Assembly (NCBI RefSeq): GCF_900109945.1
Contig: NZ_FOBX01000011.1
Location: 186,001 to 250,000 of the forward strand
Direction of reading: 5' to 3'
DNA from: Bradyrhizobium sp. OK095
GTDB lineage: Bacteria > Pseudomonadota > Alphaproteobacteria > Rhizobiales > Xanthobacteraceae
DNA length: 64,000 nucleotides
This document shows positions 27,412 through 36,893 of this stretch, one piece after another. Positions within the stretch are counted from its first letter, which is position 1, and each line of letters opens with the position of its first letter. The position numbers and the translations under genes are program-made. The notes beneath the pieces were generated by a model that was given only the letters and a program-made list of their open reading frames with translations, did not search any database and had not been told where the DNA came from.

Positions 27412-28287
27412 ATGAGTGGCATGAGCGACAAGGCCGTCATTACCTGCGCGCTGAACGGCGTGCTCACCGACCCGAAGCAGCACAACGTCCCCGTGACGCC
27501 CGAGCAGATGGCGCGCGAGGCCAGGGCTGCATTCGATGCCGGCGCGTCCGTCATGCACATCCATCTGCGCCAGCAGGCACCCGACAAAGGGCATCTGCCG
27601 TCCTGGGAGGTCGCCGTCAGCAAGGAGATTCAGCAGGCGATCCGCGAAGCTTGTCCCGGCGTGATCATCAATCACACCTCGGGTGTATCGGGGCCGAACT
27701 ACTCTGGTGCGCTCGATTGCATCCGCGAGACCAGGCCGGAGATCGCTGCCTGCAACGCCGGCTCGCTGAATTACCTGAAAGTGAAGGCCGACAATAGCTG
27801 GGCCTGGCCGCCGATGATGTTCGACAACGCAGTCGAGAAGGTGAAGGACTATCTCGACGTCATGAACGCGGTCGGTACCATCCCCGAGTTCGAATGCTTT
27901 GACGTCGGCATCGTCCGCTGCGTCGGCATGTACACCCAGGTCGGTATGTACAAAGGCCCGCTCGAATATAATTTTGTGATGGGCGTCGCCTCCGGCATGC
28001 CGTCGGATCCCGATCTGCTGCCGATCCTGATCAAGCTGAAGCGCCCCGAAGCGCATTTTCAGGTCACCGCCATCGGCCGCGAAGAAATCTGGCCGCTGCA
28101 TCAGCGTTGCGCCGAGCTCGGCGGTCACTTACGCACGGGCCTCGAGGACGCCTTCTATCTCGCCGACGGCAAGAAGGTGACGTCAAACGGTCAGCTGATC
28201 GAGGCCATCGCCGCTTGCGCCCGCCGCGCCGGCCGCGAGATCGCAAGCCCCGCCGAGGCGCGCAAGATCTTTGGGACGAATCGCTGA
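27412..28287 (+). CDS. BKACE family 3-keto-acid cleavage enzyme (DUF849)
   Basis: A 291-aa zinc-dependent TIM-barrel enzyme. The family condenses a beta-keto acid with acetyl-CoA to give acetoacetate and a new CoA ester. The barrel begins at VITCALNGVLTD, the metal-binding motif HIHLR is near residues 49-53, and NHTSG follows. The specificity residues cannot be assigned by eye. It starts the second half of the catabolic cluster, with the carboxylase genes downstream. An imperfect dyad (TCGCA..GTTGA/TCAAC..TGCGA, 27381-27408) covers its ribosome-site region. Confidence 0.88.
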   Translation: MSGMSDKAVITCALNGVLTDPKQHNVPVTPEQMAREARAAFDAGASVMHIHLRQQAPDKGHLPSWEVAVSKEIQQAIREACPGVIINHTSGVSGPNYSGALDCIRETRPEIAACNAGSLNYLKVKADNSWAWPPMMFDNAVEKVKDYLDVMNAVGTIPEFECFDVGIVRCVGMYTQVGMYKGPLEYNFVMGVASGMPSDPDLLPILIKLKRPEAHFQVTAIGREEIWPLHQRCAELGGHLRTGLEDAFYLADGKKVTSNGQLIEAIAACARRAGREIASPAEARKIFGTNR

Positions 28288-28300
28288 ACGAAGCCACACC

Positions 28301-28386
28301 CGTCATTGCGAGCGAAGCGAAGCAATCCGGAATCTTTCAGCGGATGCAGTCTGGATTGCTTCGTCGCTTTGCTCCTCGCAATGACG
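28301..28386. repeat. Long palindromic intergenic repeat (CGTCATTGCGAG family)
   Basis: The left arm starts CGTCATTGCGAG...GCGAAGCAATCC and the right arm reads GGATTGCTTCG...CTCGCAATGACG, about 30 bases each around a 24-base centre. It fills the gap between the BKACE and carboxylase genes. I recall this motif as common between genes in Bradyrhizobium-type genomes. As RNA it would form a long imperfect hairpin inside the operon message. Confidence 0.85.
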
Positions 28387-28400
28387 AGCAGGATAGAATT

Positions 28401-30017
28401 ATGTCCATTCTCGAAAACACCATTTCCCCCGGCAGCGCCGCCTACCACGCCAACCGCGACGGCATGCTCGGCCTGATCGAGCGCATGCGCGCGCTTGAAG
28501 AGCGCACGCGTGCCGCGTCGGCGGGGGCGAAAGATCGCTTCCACAAGCGCGGGCAGCTTTTGCCGCGCGAACGCGTCGCGCTGGTGCTCGATCCCGGCGC
28601 GCCCTTCATCGAGCTGTCGACGCTTGCCGGTTACATGTTCGACGTGCCGGACGCGAACAAGAGCGTGCCCGGCGGCGGCGTCATCGCCGGCATCGGCTTC
28701 GTCTCGGGCATCCGCTGCATGGTTAGCGCCAACGACGCCGGCATCGACGCCGGCGCGCTGCAGCCCTACGGCCTGGACAAGACGATCCGCGTGCAGGAGC
28801 TCGCGCTGGAGAACAAGCTGCCTTACGTCCAGCTCGTTGAAAGCGCCGGCGCCAATCTGCTGCGTTATCGCGTCGAGGATTTTGTCCGCGGCGGCAACAT
28901 CTTTCGCAATCTCGCACGGCTCTCGGCGGCGGGTCTCCCGGTCGTCACCGTCACGCACGGTTCGTCCACGGCTGGGGGTGCCTACCAGACAGGTCTCTCC
29001 GACTACATCGTCATGGTGCGCGGCCGCACCCGCGCCTTTCTGGCCGGGCCGCCGCTGCTGAAGGCCGCAACCGGCGAGATCGCGACCGAGGAGGAACTCG
29101 GTGGCGCCGAGATGCACACGCAGGTTTCCGGCCTTGGCGACTATCTCGCGGAGGACGACCGCGACGCGCTGCGCATCGCACGCGAGATCATGGCAGCGCT
29201 GGAATGGGAGCGGCCCGGCAGGGCAGCGTCGGAATTCAAGCCGCCACGCTACAATCAGGACGAGCTGCTCGGCATTATGCCGATGGACCACAAGCGTTCC
29301 GTGGACATGAAGCAGGTGATCGCGCGCATCGTCGACGATTCCGATTTTACCGAGATGGCGCCGAATTACGGCCCGGCCACTGTCTGCGGTCATGCCCGCA
29401 TCGAGGGCCAGGCGATCGGCATCATCACCAACAACGGTCCGCTCGATCCGGCCGGCGCCAACAAGGCGACGCATTTCATCCAGGCTTGTTGCCAGACCCG
29501 CACGCCGATCCTCTATCTCAACAACACCACCGGCTACATGGTGGGCAAAGCCTATGAAGAAGCCGGCATGATCAAGCACGGCTCGAAGATGATCCAGGCG
29601 GTGACGTCCGCGACGGTGCCGCAGATCACGATCTATTGCGGCGCTTCGTTCGGCGCCGGCAATTACGGCATGTGCGGGCGCGGCTTCCATCCGCGCTTCT
29701 GCTTCTCCTGGCCGAACGCAAAGACCGCCGTGATGGGCGGCGAGCAGGCCGCCGAAACCATGGCAATCGTGACCGAAGCTGCCGCCGCGCGCCGCGGCAA
29801 GCCGGTCGAAAAGGAAAAGCTCGACGCCATGAAGGCTGAGATCATCGGCGTGTTCGATGGCCAGATGGACGTCTTCTCCACCAGCGCGCGCGTGCTCGAC
29901 GACGGTGTGATCGATCCGCGCGACACCCGCGCGGTGTTGTCGGAGGTGCTCGCGATCTGCGGCGAGGGCGACGCACGCACACCCCAGCGCATGCAGTTCT
30001 CGGTTGCCCGCCCATGA
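28401..30017 (+). CDS. Biotin-dependent acyl-CoA carboxylase, carboxyltransferase (beta) subunit
   Basis: A 538-aa subunit of the methylcrotonyl/geranyl/propionyl-CoA carboxylase class. It transfers a carboxyl group from carboxybiotin to an acyl-CoA. The N-terminal crotonase-like half has KDRFHKRGQLLPRERVALVL and HGSSTAGGAYQTGLSDY; the C-terminal half has NNGPLDPAGANKATHFIQ and GASFGAGNYGMCGRGFHPRF. These motifs look closest to methylcrotonyl/geranyl-CoA carboxylases. The ATG at 28401 starts the protein; the frame runs upstream through a palindromic repeat that is not coding. The alpha subunit overlaps it by four bases. Confidence 0.9.
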   Translation: MSILENTISPGSAAYHANRDGMLGLIERMRALEERTRAASAGAKDRFHKRGQLLPRERVALVLDPGAPFIELSTLAGYMFDVPDANKSVPGGGVIAGIGFVSGIRCMVSANDAGIDAGALQPYGLDKTIRVQELALENKLPYVQLVESAGANLLRYRVEDFVRGGNIFRNLARLSAAGLPVVTVTHGSSTAGGAYQTGLSDYIVMVRGRTRAFLAGPPLLKAATGEIATEEELGGAEMHTQVSGLGDYLAEDDRDALRIAREIMAALEWERPGRAASEFKPPRYNQDELLGIMPMDHKRSVDMKQVIARIVDDSDFTEMAPNYGPATVCGHARIEGQAIGIITNNGPLDPAGANKATHFIQACCQTRTPILYLNNTTGYMVGKAYEEAGMIKHGSKMIQAVTSATVPQITIYCGASFGAGNYGMCGRGFHPRFCFSWPNAKTAVMGGEQAAETMAIVTEAAAARRGKPVEKEKLDAMKAEIIGVFDGQMDVFSTSARVLDDGVIDPRDTRAVLSEVLAICGEGDARTPQRMQFSVARP

Positions 30018-31987
30018 GGAACGGATCAGTGCAGCATCGGCCGTTCTTCAGGGTATTGGTCGCCAATCGCGGCGAGATCGCCCTGCGTGTGATGCGCAGC
30101 GCGCGGCAGTTGGGCCTCGGCGTCGTCGCGGTCTATTCGGATGCCGATCGCGATGCGCTTCATGTGCGGCAGGCCGATCAGGCCGTGCGTATCGGCGAAG
30201 CCCTGCCGGCACAATCCTATCTCAACATCCCCGCCATCATCGCCGCGGCGAAGGCCAGCGGCGCGGATGCCGTGCATCCCGGCTATGGCTTCCTGGCCGA
30301 GAACGAGGAGTTTGCGCAGGCCTGCAAGGATGCCGGGCTCGTCTTCATCGGCCCGTCGCCGCAGGCGATCGCGGCGATGGGCAACAAGGCCGGCGCCAAG
30401 GAGATCATGAAGAAGGCCGGCGTGCCCTGCGTGCCCGGCTATCAGGGCACCGACCAGAGCGACGAGGTGATGCTGGCGGAAGCCAAGAAAATTGGCTTCC
30501 CCGTGATGATCAAGGCGGTCGCCGGTGGCGGCGGGCGTGGCATGCGGCTCGTCACCGATGCGGCGTCATTCCCTGATGCGCTGCGCAGCGCGCGATCGGA
30601 AGCAAAAGCCGCGTTCGGCGATCCCACCGTCATCCTCGAACGCGCCATCCAAAACCCTCGCCACATCGAAATCCAGGTGTTCGGCGACAGTTTTGGCAAC
30701 GCCATCCATCTCGGCGAGCGCGATTGCTCGGTGCAGCGGCGGCATCAGAAGCTGATCGAGGAGGCGCCGTCGCCAGCGGTGACGCCGGAGCTGCGCGCGA
30801 AAATGGGTGAGGTCGCGGTATCGGCGGTGAAGGCGCTGCGCTACGAGGGCGCCGGCACGCTGGAATTTTTGCTCGATGCCGGCGGCGAGTTCTACTTCAT
30901 GGAGATGAACACACGCCTCCAGGTCGAGCATCCCGTGACCGAAGCCATCACCGGGCTCGATCTGGTCGAGCTGCAGCTGCGTGTTGCACGCGGCGAACAA
31001 TTGCCGGTGAAGCAGCAGGATATCCGCTTCGAAGGCCACGCCATCGAGGTGCGGCTGTGCTCGGAAGATGCCGCGCAGGATTTCATGCCGCAGTCCGGCC
31101 GCATGGCACGCTGGCAGGTGCCGGAAAACATCCGCGTCGAGCACGCGCTGCAATCCGGCTCGGAGATCCCGCCGTTCTACGATTCCATGATCGCCAAGGT
31201 GATCAGCCATGGCGCAAGCCGCGAGGAGGCGAGGGGGCGGCTGATCGTCGGCCTGGAGCAGCTCACGGCGTTGGGCGTGACCACCAACCAGGCGTTCCTG
31301 ATGTCGTGCCTGCGCCATCCCGGTTTTGCCAGAGGCGAGGCGACGACGGCATTCATCGGCATGTATCGCGACGAGTTGCTTGCGCCGCGTGCGGACGCCG
31401 CATTCGATACGGCGCTGGTGGGCTTGCTGCTCTACGTCACAAATCCGCGCGCGCCTTCGTGGCGGAGTGGCCGGAGCCTGTCGGCGACGTTCCCTCTGCC
31501 GGCAAAGATCGAGATCGCCGGCCAGACCTACGAGCTCGAAATCACCCGCGAGCGCGACGGCAGCTACACTGTCGCCAACGACGGCCACCAGGACAGATTC
31601 GAAATCGACCAGCTCGATTCCACCGCCATCCGCTTCCGCCACGACGGCGTGCTGGACAACGCAAAATTCCTGCGCGACGGCGATCGGCTGTACCTCCAGC
31701 ACCGCGGCATCCCGCTCGCGGTCACCGACCTCACGCTCGCAGCGCCGAAGGCCGCGGCAGCCAATGGGGGCGACGGCAAGGTCCGCGCCGCCATGAACGG
31801 CCGCGTCGTCGCCGTGCTGGTCAAGCCGGGTGATCGCGTCACTGCCGGCCAACCGGTGTTGACGTTGGAAGCGATGAAGATGGAGCACGTCCACAAGGCC
31901 GGCATCGACGGCGTCGTCGCAGCGATCGACGTTGCTGAGGGCGAGCAGGTGACCACGGGCAGGATCGTGGCGGAGATCGGAGCCTAG
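30014..31987 (+). CDS. Acyl-CoA carboxylase alpha subunit: biotin carboxylase with biotin carrier domain
   Basis: A 657-aa subunit. The biotin carboxylase part covers residues about 11-455 (LVANRGEIALRVMRSARQLG; ATP-grasp glycine loop AVAGGGGRGMR; EMNTRLQVEHPVTE). A linker follows, and a C-terminal biotinyl domain has EAMKMEH, with Lys622 as the biotin site. The start overlaps the beta-subunit stop (ATGA), so the two are made in equal amounts. The fused layout is that of methylcrotonyl- and geranyl-CoA carboxylases, not of the house-keeping AccC/AccB pair. Confidence 0.92.
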   Translation: MRNGSVQHRPFFRVLVANRGEIALRVMRSARQLGLGVVAVYSDADRDALHVRQADQAVRIGEALPAQSYLNIPAIIAAAKASGADAVHPGYGFLAENEEFAQACKDAGLVFIGPSPQAIAAMGNKAGAKEIMKKAGVPCVPGYQGTDQSDEVMLAEAKKIGFPVMIKAVAGGGGRGMRLVTDAASFPDALRSARSEAKAAFGDPTVILERAIQNPRHIEIQVFGDSFGNAIHLGERDCSVQRRHQKLIEEAPSPAVTPELRAKMGEVAVSAVKALRYEGAGTLEFLLDAGGEFYFMEMNTRLQVEHPVTEAITGLDLVELQLRVARGEQLPVKQQDIRFEGHAIEVRLCSEDAAQDFMPQSGRMARWQVPENIRVEHALQSGSEIPPFYDSMIAKVISHGASREEARGRLIVGLEQLTALGVTTNQAFLMSCLRHPGFARGEATTAFIGMYRDELLAPRADAAFDTALVGLLLYVTNPRAPSWRSGRSLSATFPLPAKIEIAGQTYELEITRERDGSYTVANDGHQDRFEIDQLDSTAIRFRHDGVLDNAKFLRDGDRLYLQHRGIPLAVTDLTLAAPKAAAANGGDGKVRAAMNGRVVAVLVKPGDRVTAGQPVLTLEAMKMEHVHKAGIDGVVAAIDVAEGEQVTTGRIVAEIGA

Positions 31988-31990
31988 CCT

Positions 31991-32025
31991 CGCGTCCCGG
32001 ATGCGCGAAGCGCGAGCCGGGAGCC
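31991..32025. repeat. Partial palindromic repeat (GTCCCGG family)
   Basis: CGTCCCGGatGCGC-gaa-GCGCgaGCCGGGAG is a short hairpin just after the carboxylase stop. It resembles one half of the larger element at 47481-47612. It may act as the operon's terminator. Confidence 0.6.
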
Positions 32026-32160
32026 ATCCATGCTCGGAGACATGTGCCCGGGCTGGTCCCCCGAATCCCGAATGATTTCAATGTTATTTTGTCCCCAAGT
32101 CGCGCTGCCTGTCTCAAGCCTCAGGAGCGGTGGGGACGCCTTGACCTCCCCGCCAGATTT

Positions 32161-32211
32161 ATATTGAACATAGTTCATTTTTAATCTACCAATATTGAAC
32201 AATGTTCATTT
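32161..32211. promoter_or_regulatory. Twin palindromic operator-like sites
   Basis: Two 20-base direct repeats (32161-32180 and 32192-32211) differ only at the centre. Each contains a dyad: TGAAC-ata-GTTCA and TGAACA-a-TGTTCA. They are 31 bases apart, three helical turns, so a protein would bind both on one face of the DNA. The stretch is AT-rich in a GC-rich genome and ends 21 bases before the ATG at 32233. This looks like a tandem repressor operator of the TetR kind. Confidence 0.7.
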
Positions 32212-32232
32212 GCGTGCCGGCCAGCTGGTTGT

Positions 32233-33039
32233 ATGCTGATGCCCACACGCCCGGAGACCGATGCCATGCTCCTGTCAGTGTCCCGTCGGCGCTCGTTCGC
32301 CGCACCGCAAGCCCGCGAAAACTATCTGATCGGCGCGCTACTTGTCCTCACGCTGGTGGCGCTCCTGGCGCCCGCGTTGCCCGCCTCCGCATGGCACACG
32401 GAGCATTTCGTCGACACCCGCACCTGGCTCGGCGTGCCCAACGCTGGCGACGTGCTGAGCAATCTCCTCTTCCTGGCGATGGCCGTCTGGGGCCTGGTGC
32501 GGCTGCGTGCCCGCAATGATGCGCCCTTGGGTGCATGCTGGTTCTTCGTGGGACTGATCCTCACTTGCGTGGGATCATGCTTCTATCATCTGGATCCCGA
32601 CGCGCCGCAGCGACTCGTGGCCGATCGCCTCGGCATGGCGGTGGCGTTCGCGGGCTTTCTGGGCATCGCGACAGGCGAGCGCATCAGCGTGCGCGCCGGT
32701 CAGGCGGTGGTCGTGCTGGTGACGGTTGCAGGCCTGCTCGCGGCGTGGGTGGCCTACGAGAACCTCACGCCATGGGTGGTCGTGCAGTTCGGCGGCATGG
32801 CACTTGCGGTGGCACTGGCTTTGACACGGCCCCGGCCTGGTGCGCTTGGCGTGCCGCTCGGCGCCGTGATCTTCTTCTATGTGCTGGCCAAGCTTTTCGA
32901 GCTGGGTGACGTGACCGTGTTCGACATGACAGGCCATCTTGTCTCGGGCCACACGCTCAAGCATCTGGCTGCCGCACTGGCGGCCTGGCCGGTGATCCAG
33001 ACGTTGCGGCTTAGTCGCCGCGCCCCGTCCCTTCATTGA
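32233..33039 (+). CDS. Ceramidase-like (CREST superfamily) membrane protein
   Basis: A 268-aa integral membrane protein with about seven hydrophobic segments. Residues typical of the alkaline ceramidase/CREST hydrolases are present: the serine in [18 protein letters not shown], the Asp in DRLGMA, and a C-terminal HTLKHLAAA with two histidines. These would form a zinc-dependent amidase/hydrolase site in the membrane, with unknown lipid substrate. An in-frame ATG at 32266 has a better ribosome site (GGAG). Its last 29 bases overlap the end of the convergent ABC transporter gene. It lies just behind the twin palindromes. Confidence 0.78.
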   Translation: MLMPTRPETDAMLLSVSRRRSFAAPQARENYLIGALLVLTLVALLAPALPASAWHTEHFVDTRTWLGVPNAGDVLSNLLFLAMAVWGLVRLRARNDAPLGACWFFVGLILTCVGSCFYHLDPDAPQRLVADRLGMAVAFAGFLGIATGERISVRAGQAVVVLVTVAGLLAAWVAYENLTPWVVVQFGGMALAVALALTRPRPGALGVPLGAVIFFYVLAKLFELGDVTVFDMTGHLVSGHTLKHLAAALAAWPVIQTLRLSRRAPSLH

Positions 33040-33997
33040 GCAAGCACGCCACCTGATGGCGGCCGCCCGCATCCACCAGCGCCGGCCGCTCTATCTTGCA
33101 CCGCTCCATCGCAAACCGGCAGCGGGTGTGAAACGCGCAGCCCGGGGGCGGGTTGACCGGGCTCGGCACGTCGCCGTCCACCAGCGGCGTGAGCTTCTTT
33201 GCCAGCGGGTTGGCAACAGGTACGGAGGCGAGCAAAGCCTGCGTGTAGGGATGCCTGGGATTGCGGAACAGCTCATCCTTGTCGGCGATCTCGACGATGC
33301 GGCCGAGATACATCACGGCGACGCGGTGGCTGATATGAGCGACCACGGCGAGATCGTGCGCGATGAAGAGATAGGAGAAGCCGTGTTCACGTTGCAGGTC
33401 GATCAGCAGATTGATCACCTGCGCCTGGATCGAGACGTCGAGGGCGGACACCGGCTCGTCGCAGACGATCAGGCGCGGCCCAAGCGCGAGCGCACGCGCG
33501 ATGCAGATGCGCTGGCGCTGGCCGCCCGAGAATTGATGCGGGAAGTTGCGCATCTGGTCGGGCCGCAGGCCCACCTGCTCGAACAGTTTTGCGGTGCGCG
33601 CTTCCAGTTCCTTGCCGCTTGCTAGCCCATGCACGAACAGCGGTTCGCCGACGATGTCGCCCGCGGTCATGCGCGGATTGAGCGAGGCAAAGGGATCCTG
33701 AAACACGATCTGCATCGAACGGCGATGCGGCCGCAGCGCGGTCTTGGAGAGGCGGGTAATGTCCTCGCCGTCCAGGCGGATCTGTCCTGAGGTGGGCTCC
33801 ACCAGCCGCAGCACGCTACGCGCGACCGTCGACTTGCCGCAGCCGGATTCGCCGACGAGGCCGAGCGTCTCGCCGATGCCAACAGAGAACGACACGCCGT
33901 CGACCGCATGCACGGTGCCGACCTGCCGGCGCAACACGCCGGCGCGCACCGGATAGTGCTTGATGAGGTCGGTGACTTCGAGCAGTGCTTCGGTCAT
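33011..33997 (-). CDS. Oligopeptide-type ABC transporter ATP-binding protein (DppF-like)
   Basis: A 328-aa ATPase of the dipeptide/oligopeptide/nickel importer family. Walker [10 protein letters not shown] is at residues 49-57, the signature is FSGGQRQR and Walker B is [11 protein letters not shown]. It has the family's C-terminal extension with cysteines ([18 protein letters not shown]). The ATG at 33997 overlaps the end of the DppD-like gene by four bases; upstream sequence in the frame is not conserved. It is the last gene of a five-gene transporter operon. Confidence 0.92.
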   Translation of the reverse strand: MTEALLEVTDLIKHYPVRAGVLRRQVGTVHAVDGVSFSVGIGETLGLVGESGCGKSTVARSVLRLVEPTSGQIRLDGEDITRLSKTALRPHRRSMQIVFQDPFASLNPRMTAGDIVGEPLFVHGLASGKELEARTAKLFEQVGLRPDQMRNFPHQFSGGQRQRICIARALALGPRLIVCDEPVSALDVSIQAQVINLLIDLQREHGFSYLFIAHDLAVVAHISHRVAVMYLGRIVEIADKDELFRNPRHPYTQALLASVPVANPLAKKLTPLVDGDVPSPVNPPPGCAFHTRCRFAMERCKIERPALVDAGGRHQVACLLNEGTGRGD

Positions 33998-35001
33998 GCC
34001 ACCTCCGCTACTTCCGCCGCGCGCCAGCAGGCCGCGAGATGGCCGCCGCCCCAATCGGCGAGCGGCGGATACTCGACCTCACAGCGCTTGATCGCGAGCT
34101 TGCAGCGTGGCGCGAAGGCGCAGCCTTTCGGCAGTCGCACGAGCGACGGCACGGTGCCGGGGATTTCGTTCAGCCGCTCCTGTGCGACCACGCCGGACGC
34201 CGGCACCGCCGGGATCGAGGCCATCAGGCCGCGCGTGTAGGGATGTTTTGGTGCGGCGAACAGCGACTCCACGCTGGCTTCTTCGACCTTCCGTCCCGCA
34301 TACATCACGATCACGCGTTGCGCGGTTTGGGCTACGACGCCGAGATCATGCGTGATCAGCACGAGGCCGGTGCCGAGCTCCTTCTGGAGGTCGAGGATCA
34401 GCGCCAGGATCTGTGCCTGGATGGTGACGTCGAGCGCGGTGGTCGGCTCGTCCGCGATCAGCAGCGCCGGCCGGCACGCCAATGCCATCGCGATCATCGC
34501 GCGCTGGCGCATGCCGCCGGAGAGCTGATGCGGGTATTCGCGCGCACGCCGTGCCGGCTCGGGAATGCGCACCAGCCGCAACATCTCGACCGCGACGTCG
34601 CGGGCCTCTTTGGTCGACAGGTTCCGATGCAGCCGCACGGCCTCGACGATCTGGTCGCCGATCCGCATCACCGGATTGAGCGAGGTCATCGGCTCCTGAA
34701 AAATCATGGAGATGCGGTCGCCCCTGACAGCGCGCATCTGCGCTTCCTCCAGCGCGAGAAGATCGGTGCCTTCGAGCGAGACGGAGCCGCCGACGATGCG
34801 GCCGGGCGGGTCCGGCACCAGCCGCATCAGGGACAGCGCGGTGACGCTCTTGCCGCAGCCGGATTCGCCCACGATCGCCAGCGTCTCGCCGCGCTTCACG
34901 GTGAAGGAGATATCGTCCACGGCCTTGAACAGGCCGGAGTTCGTGAAGAACACCGTCTTCAGGTTCTTCACTTCGAGCACGAGATCGGATTTATCAGCCA
35001 T
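33994..35001 (-). CDS. Oligopeptide-type ABC transporter ATP-binding protein (DppD-like)
   Basis: A 335-aa ATPase, partner of the DppF-like protein. Walker A is GESGCGKSV, the signature LSGGMRQR and Walker [12 protein letters not shown]. The C-terminal oligopeptide-transporter extension ([17 protein letters not shown]) is present. I place the start at ATG 35001, which shares its last base with the stop of the upstream permease; the long upstream extension of the frame is not coding. Confidence 0.92.
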   Translation of the reverse strand: MADKSDLVLEVKNLKTVFFTNSGLFKAVDDISFTVKRGETLAIVGESGCGKSVTALSLMRLVPDPPGRIVGGSVSLEGTDLLALEEAQMRAVRGDRISMIFQEPMTSLNPVMRIGDQIVEAVRLHRNLSTKEARDVAVEMLRLVRIPEPARRAREYPHQLSGGMRQRAMIAMALACRPALLIADEPTTALDVTIQAQILALILDLQKELGTGLVLITHDLGVVAQTAQRVIVMYAGRKVEEASVESLFAAPKHPYTRGLMASIPAVPASGVVAQERLNEIPGTVPSLVRLPKGCAFAPRCKLAIKRCEVEYPPLADWGGGHLAACWRAAEVAEVA

Positions 35002-35894
35002 CAGCCGCGCTGCCGGGGATCGAGGATGTCGCGCAGGGCGTCGCCGAACAAATTGGCCCCGAACACGGCGAGGCTGATGGCGATGCCAGGGAAGATCACC
35101 AGCCACGGCGCAGTGCGGACATATTCGGCGGCGGACTCCGAGAGCATACGGCCCCATGACGGATAGGGTTCGGGGATGCCGAGGCCGAGGAAGGAGAGCG
35201 AAGCCTCGGTGAGAATCGTCGAGCCAAGCTGGGCGGTCGCGAGCACGATCAGGGGTGCCAGCGTGTTCGGCAGCACGTGGCGGAGCGCGATCCGGACCTC
35301 GCTCATGCCGATCGACTTGGCGGCTTCAATGAATGGCAGCTCGCGCAGCGCCAGCGTGTTGGCGCGGATGACGCGCGACACGGTCGGGATCAGCGGAATG
35401 GCGATGGCAATGATGACGTTCGGCAGGGACGGACCGAGTGCCGCCGTCATGATCAAGGCCAGCACCAGCAGCGGCAGCGCCTGAAGGACATCGGAGACGC
35501 GCTGGAAAACCAGATCGACCCAGCCGGAGAGATAGCCGGAGGTGAGGCCAACGATGACGCCGATCGTGCCGCCGAGTGCGGTCGAGCCGATCCCGACCGC
35601 GAGCGAGATTCGCGCCCCATGGATGATGCGGCTGAACACGTCGCGGCCGAACGAGTCCGTGCCCATCCAGTGGGCGAGGCTCGGGCGCGCCAGCGCGCTG
35701 GCGGCGTCGATCGTCAGGGGGTCGTAGCGCGCGATGAAGTTGGCGAAGATCGCGGTGAGCACGAACACGATCATGATGACGAGCCCGGCCGCGCCGAGCA
35801 CATGCCGCTGCGCCAGGAACAGCACGCGCCGCCAGCCGGCGGGCGCGTAGGCGCCGGCGCGCCTCAGTTCAACCTCATAGTCGATCGCGGCCAA
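35001..35894 (-). CDS. Oligopeptide-type ABC transporter permease (DppC-like)
   Basis: A 297-aa inner-membrane permease with an N-terminal membrane segment (AAGLVIMIVFVLTAIFANFI), four or five further segments, and the EAA coupling loop (FIEAAKSIGMSEVRIALRHV). The sequence GTDSFGRDVFSRIIHGARIS is typical of DppC. The start codon is TTG, with AGGAGATCA before it. The stop overlaps the next gene. Confidence 0.92.
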   Translation of the reverse strand: MAAIDYEVELRRAGAYAPAGWRRVLFLAQRHVLGAAGLVIMIVFVLTAIFANFIARYDPLTIDAASALARPSLAHWMGTDSFGRDVFSRIIHGARISLAVGIGSTALGGTIGVIVGLTSGYLSGWVDLVFQRVSDVLQALPLLVLALIMTAALGPSLPNVIIAIAIPLIPTVSRVIRANTLALRELPFIEAAKSIGMSEVRIALRHVLPNTLAPLIVLATAQLGSTILTEASLSFLGLGIPEPYPSWGRMLSESAAEYVRTAPWLVIFPGIAISLAVFGANLFGDALRDILDPRQRG

Positions 35895-35903
35895 ACTGAT
35901 CTC

Positions 35904-36851
35904 CTAATCCGTGTACCTGATCCGCGGGTCGAACACCGCGTAGAGCATGTCGACGATGAAATTCGCGCTCACCACCACGATCGCAATCAGCATCACGAGG
36001 TTCTGCACGATCGGATAGTCGCGCCAGCGGATCGCCTCGACCAGGAAACGCGCGACGCCGGGGATGTTGAACACGGTCTCTGTGACGATCAGGCCGCCGA
36101 TCAGGAACGCGGCCTCGATGCCGATTACGGTAATCACAGGCAAAATCGCGTTCTTCAGGGCGTGCTGGTAGTTCACCGCGGCCTCGGAAGCGCCCTTGGC
36201 ACGCGCGGTGCGGATGTAGTCCTGCCGCAGCACCTCCAGCATCGAAGAACGCGTGATGCGCATGGTCAGCGCGGCGCTGCGGAAGCCGACGGCGGCAGCG
36301 GGCACGGCATAGGTCGCGAACGCTTCCAGCCAGGTCTGCGGGTTCGGGTTGAAGATCGGGATCTGGCCGAACATCGCCACCGATGCGGTGAGGATCAGCA
36401 GGCCGAGCCAGAACGACGGCAGTGACAATCCGCTGAGGCTGACGACGCGCAGCGCATAATCGAGCCGCGTGCCCTGCTTCACGGCGCTGATGACGCCGAG
36501 CGGAATGCCGATAGAGGCGGAGAACAACAGTGCGAGGCCCGCAAGCCGCGCCGTGATCGGGATTCGCGGCAGGATCTCCTGAAGTGCGGGTTTCTCGGAC
36601 ACATAGGAGTAGCCGAAATCGCCGCGCAGGAAGCCGCCGATCCAGTGCAGATACTGCACCACCAGCGGCTGGTCGAGACCGAGCTCTTTTTCCAGATTGG
36701 CTTTGTCGGCGGGGTCGACATAGCCGGCCGCGGCAAACAGGATGTCGACGATGTTGCCGGGGACGACGCGCAGCAGGAAGAAGATGACGATCGAGATCCC
36801 GAACAGGGTCACGAGCATCAGGAACAGGCGCCGCACCAGATAGGCAAACAT
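35904..36851 (-). CDS. Oligopeptide-type ABC transporter permease (DppB-like)
   Basis: A 315-aa inner-membrane permease. The N-terminus YLVRRLFLMLVTLFGISIVI and the C-terminal RARGASEAA-like coupling loop (here RAKGASEAAVNYQHALKNAI) are family hallmarks. A GGGAGAG site precedes the ATG. It lies between the binding-protein gene and the DppC-like gene, in the usual B-C-D-F order. Confidence 0.93.
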   Translation of the reverse strand: MFAYLVRRLFLMLVTLFGISIVIFFLLRVVPGNIVDILFAAAGYVDPADKANLEKELGLDQPLVVQYLHWIGGFLRGDFGYSYVSEKPALQEILPRIPITARLAGLALLFSASIGIPLGVISAVKQGTRLDYALRVVSLSGLSLPSFWLGLLILTASVAMFGQIPIFNPNPQTWLEAFATYAVPAAAVGFRSAALTMRITRSSMLEVLRQDYIRTARAKGASEAAVNYQHALKNAILPVITVIGIEAAFLIGGLIVTETVFNIPGVARFLVEAIRWRDYPIVQNLVMLIAIVVVSANFIVDMLYAVFDPRIRYTD

Positions 36852-36893
36852 CTGCGCTCTCCCGCCGAGCTCTTGAGCCGCCCGTCCGCCGCG

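Noticed and set aside
28107-28400. Long N-terminal extension of the carboxylase beta subunit
   Set aside because: It overlaps the BKACE end in another frame and reads through the palindromic repeat.
28191-29690. 499-codon minus-strand frame across the carboxylase beta gene
   Set aside because: Antisense shadow of a clear carboxyltransferase; composition is unlike a protein and there is no ribosome site.
31984-32202. 72-codon minus-strand frame starting inside the second palindrome
   Set aside because: It runs through an intergenic repeat and an AT-rich operator and has no homologous features.
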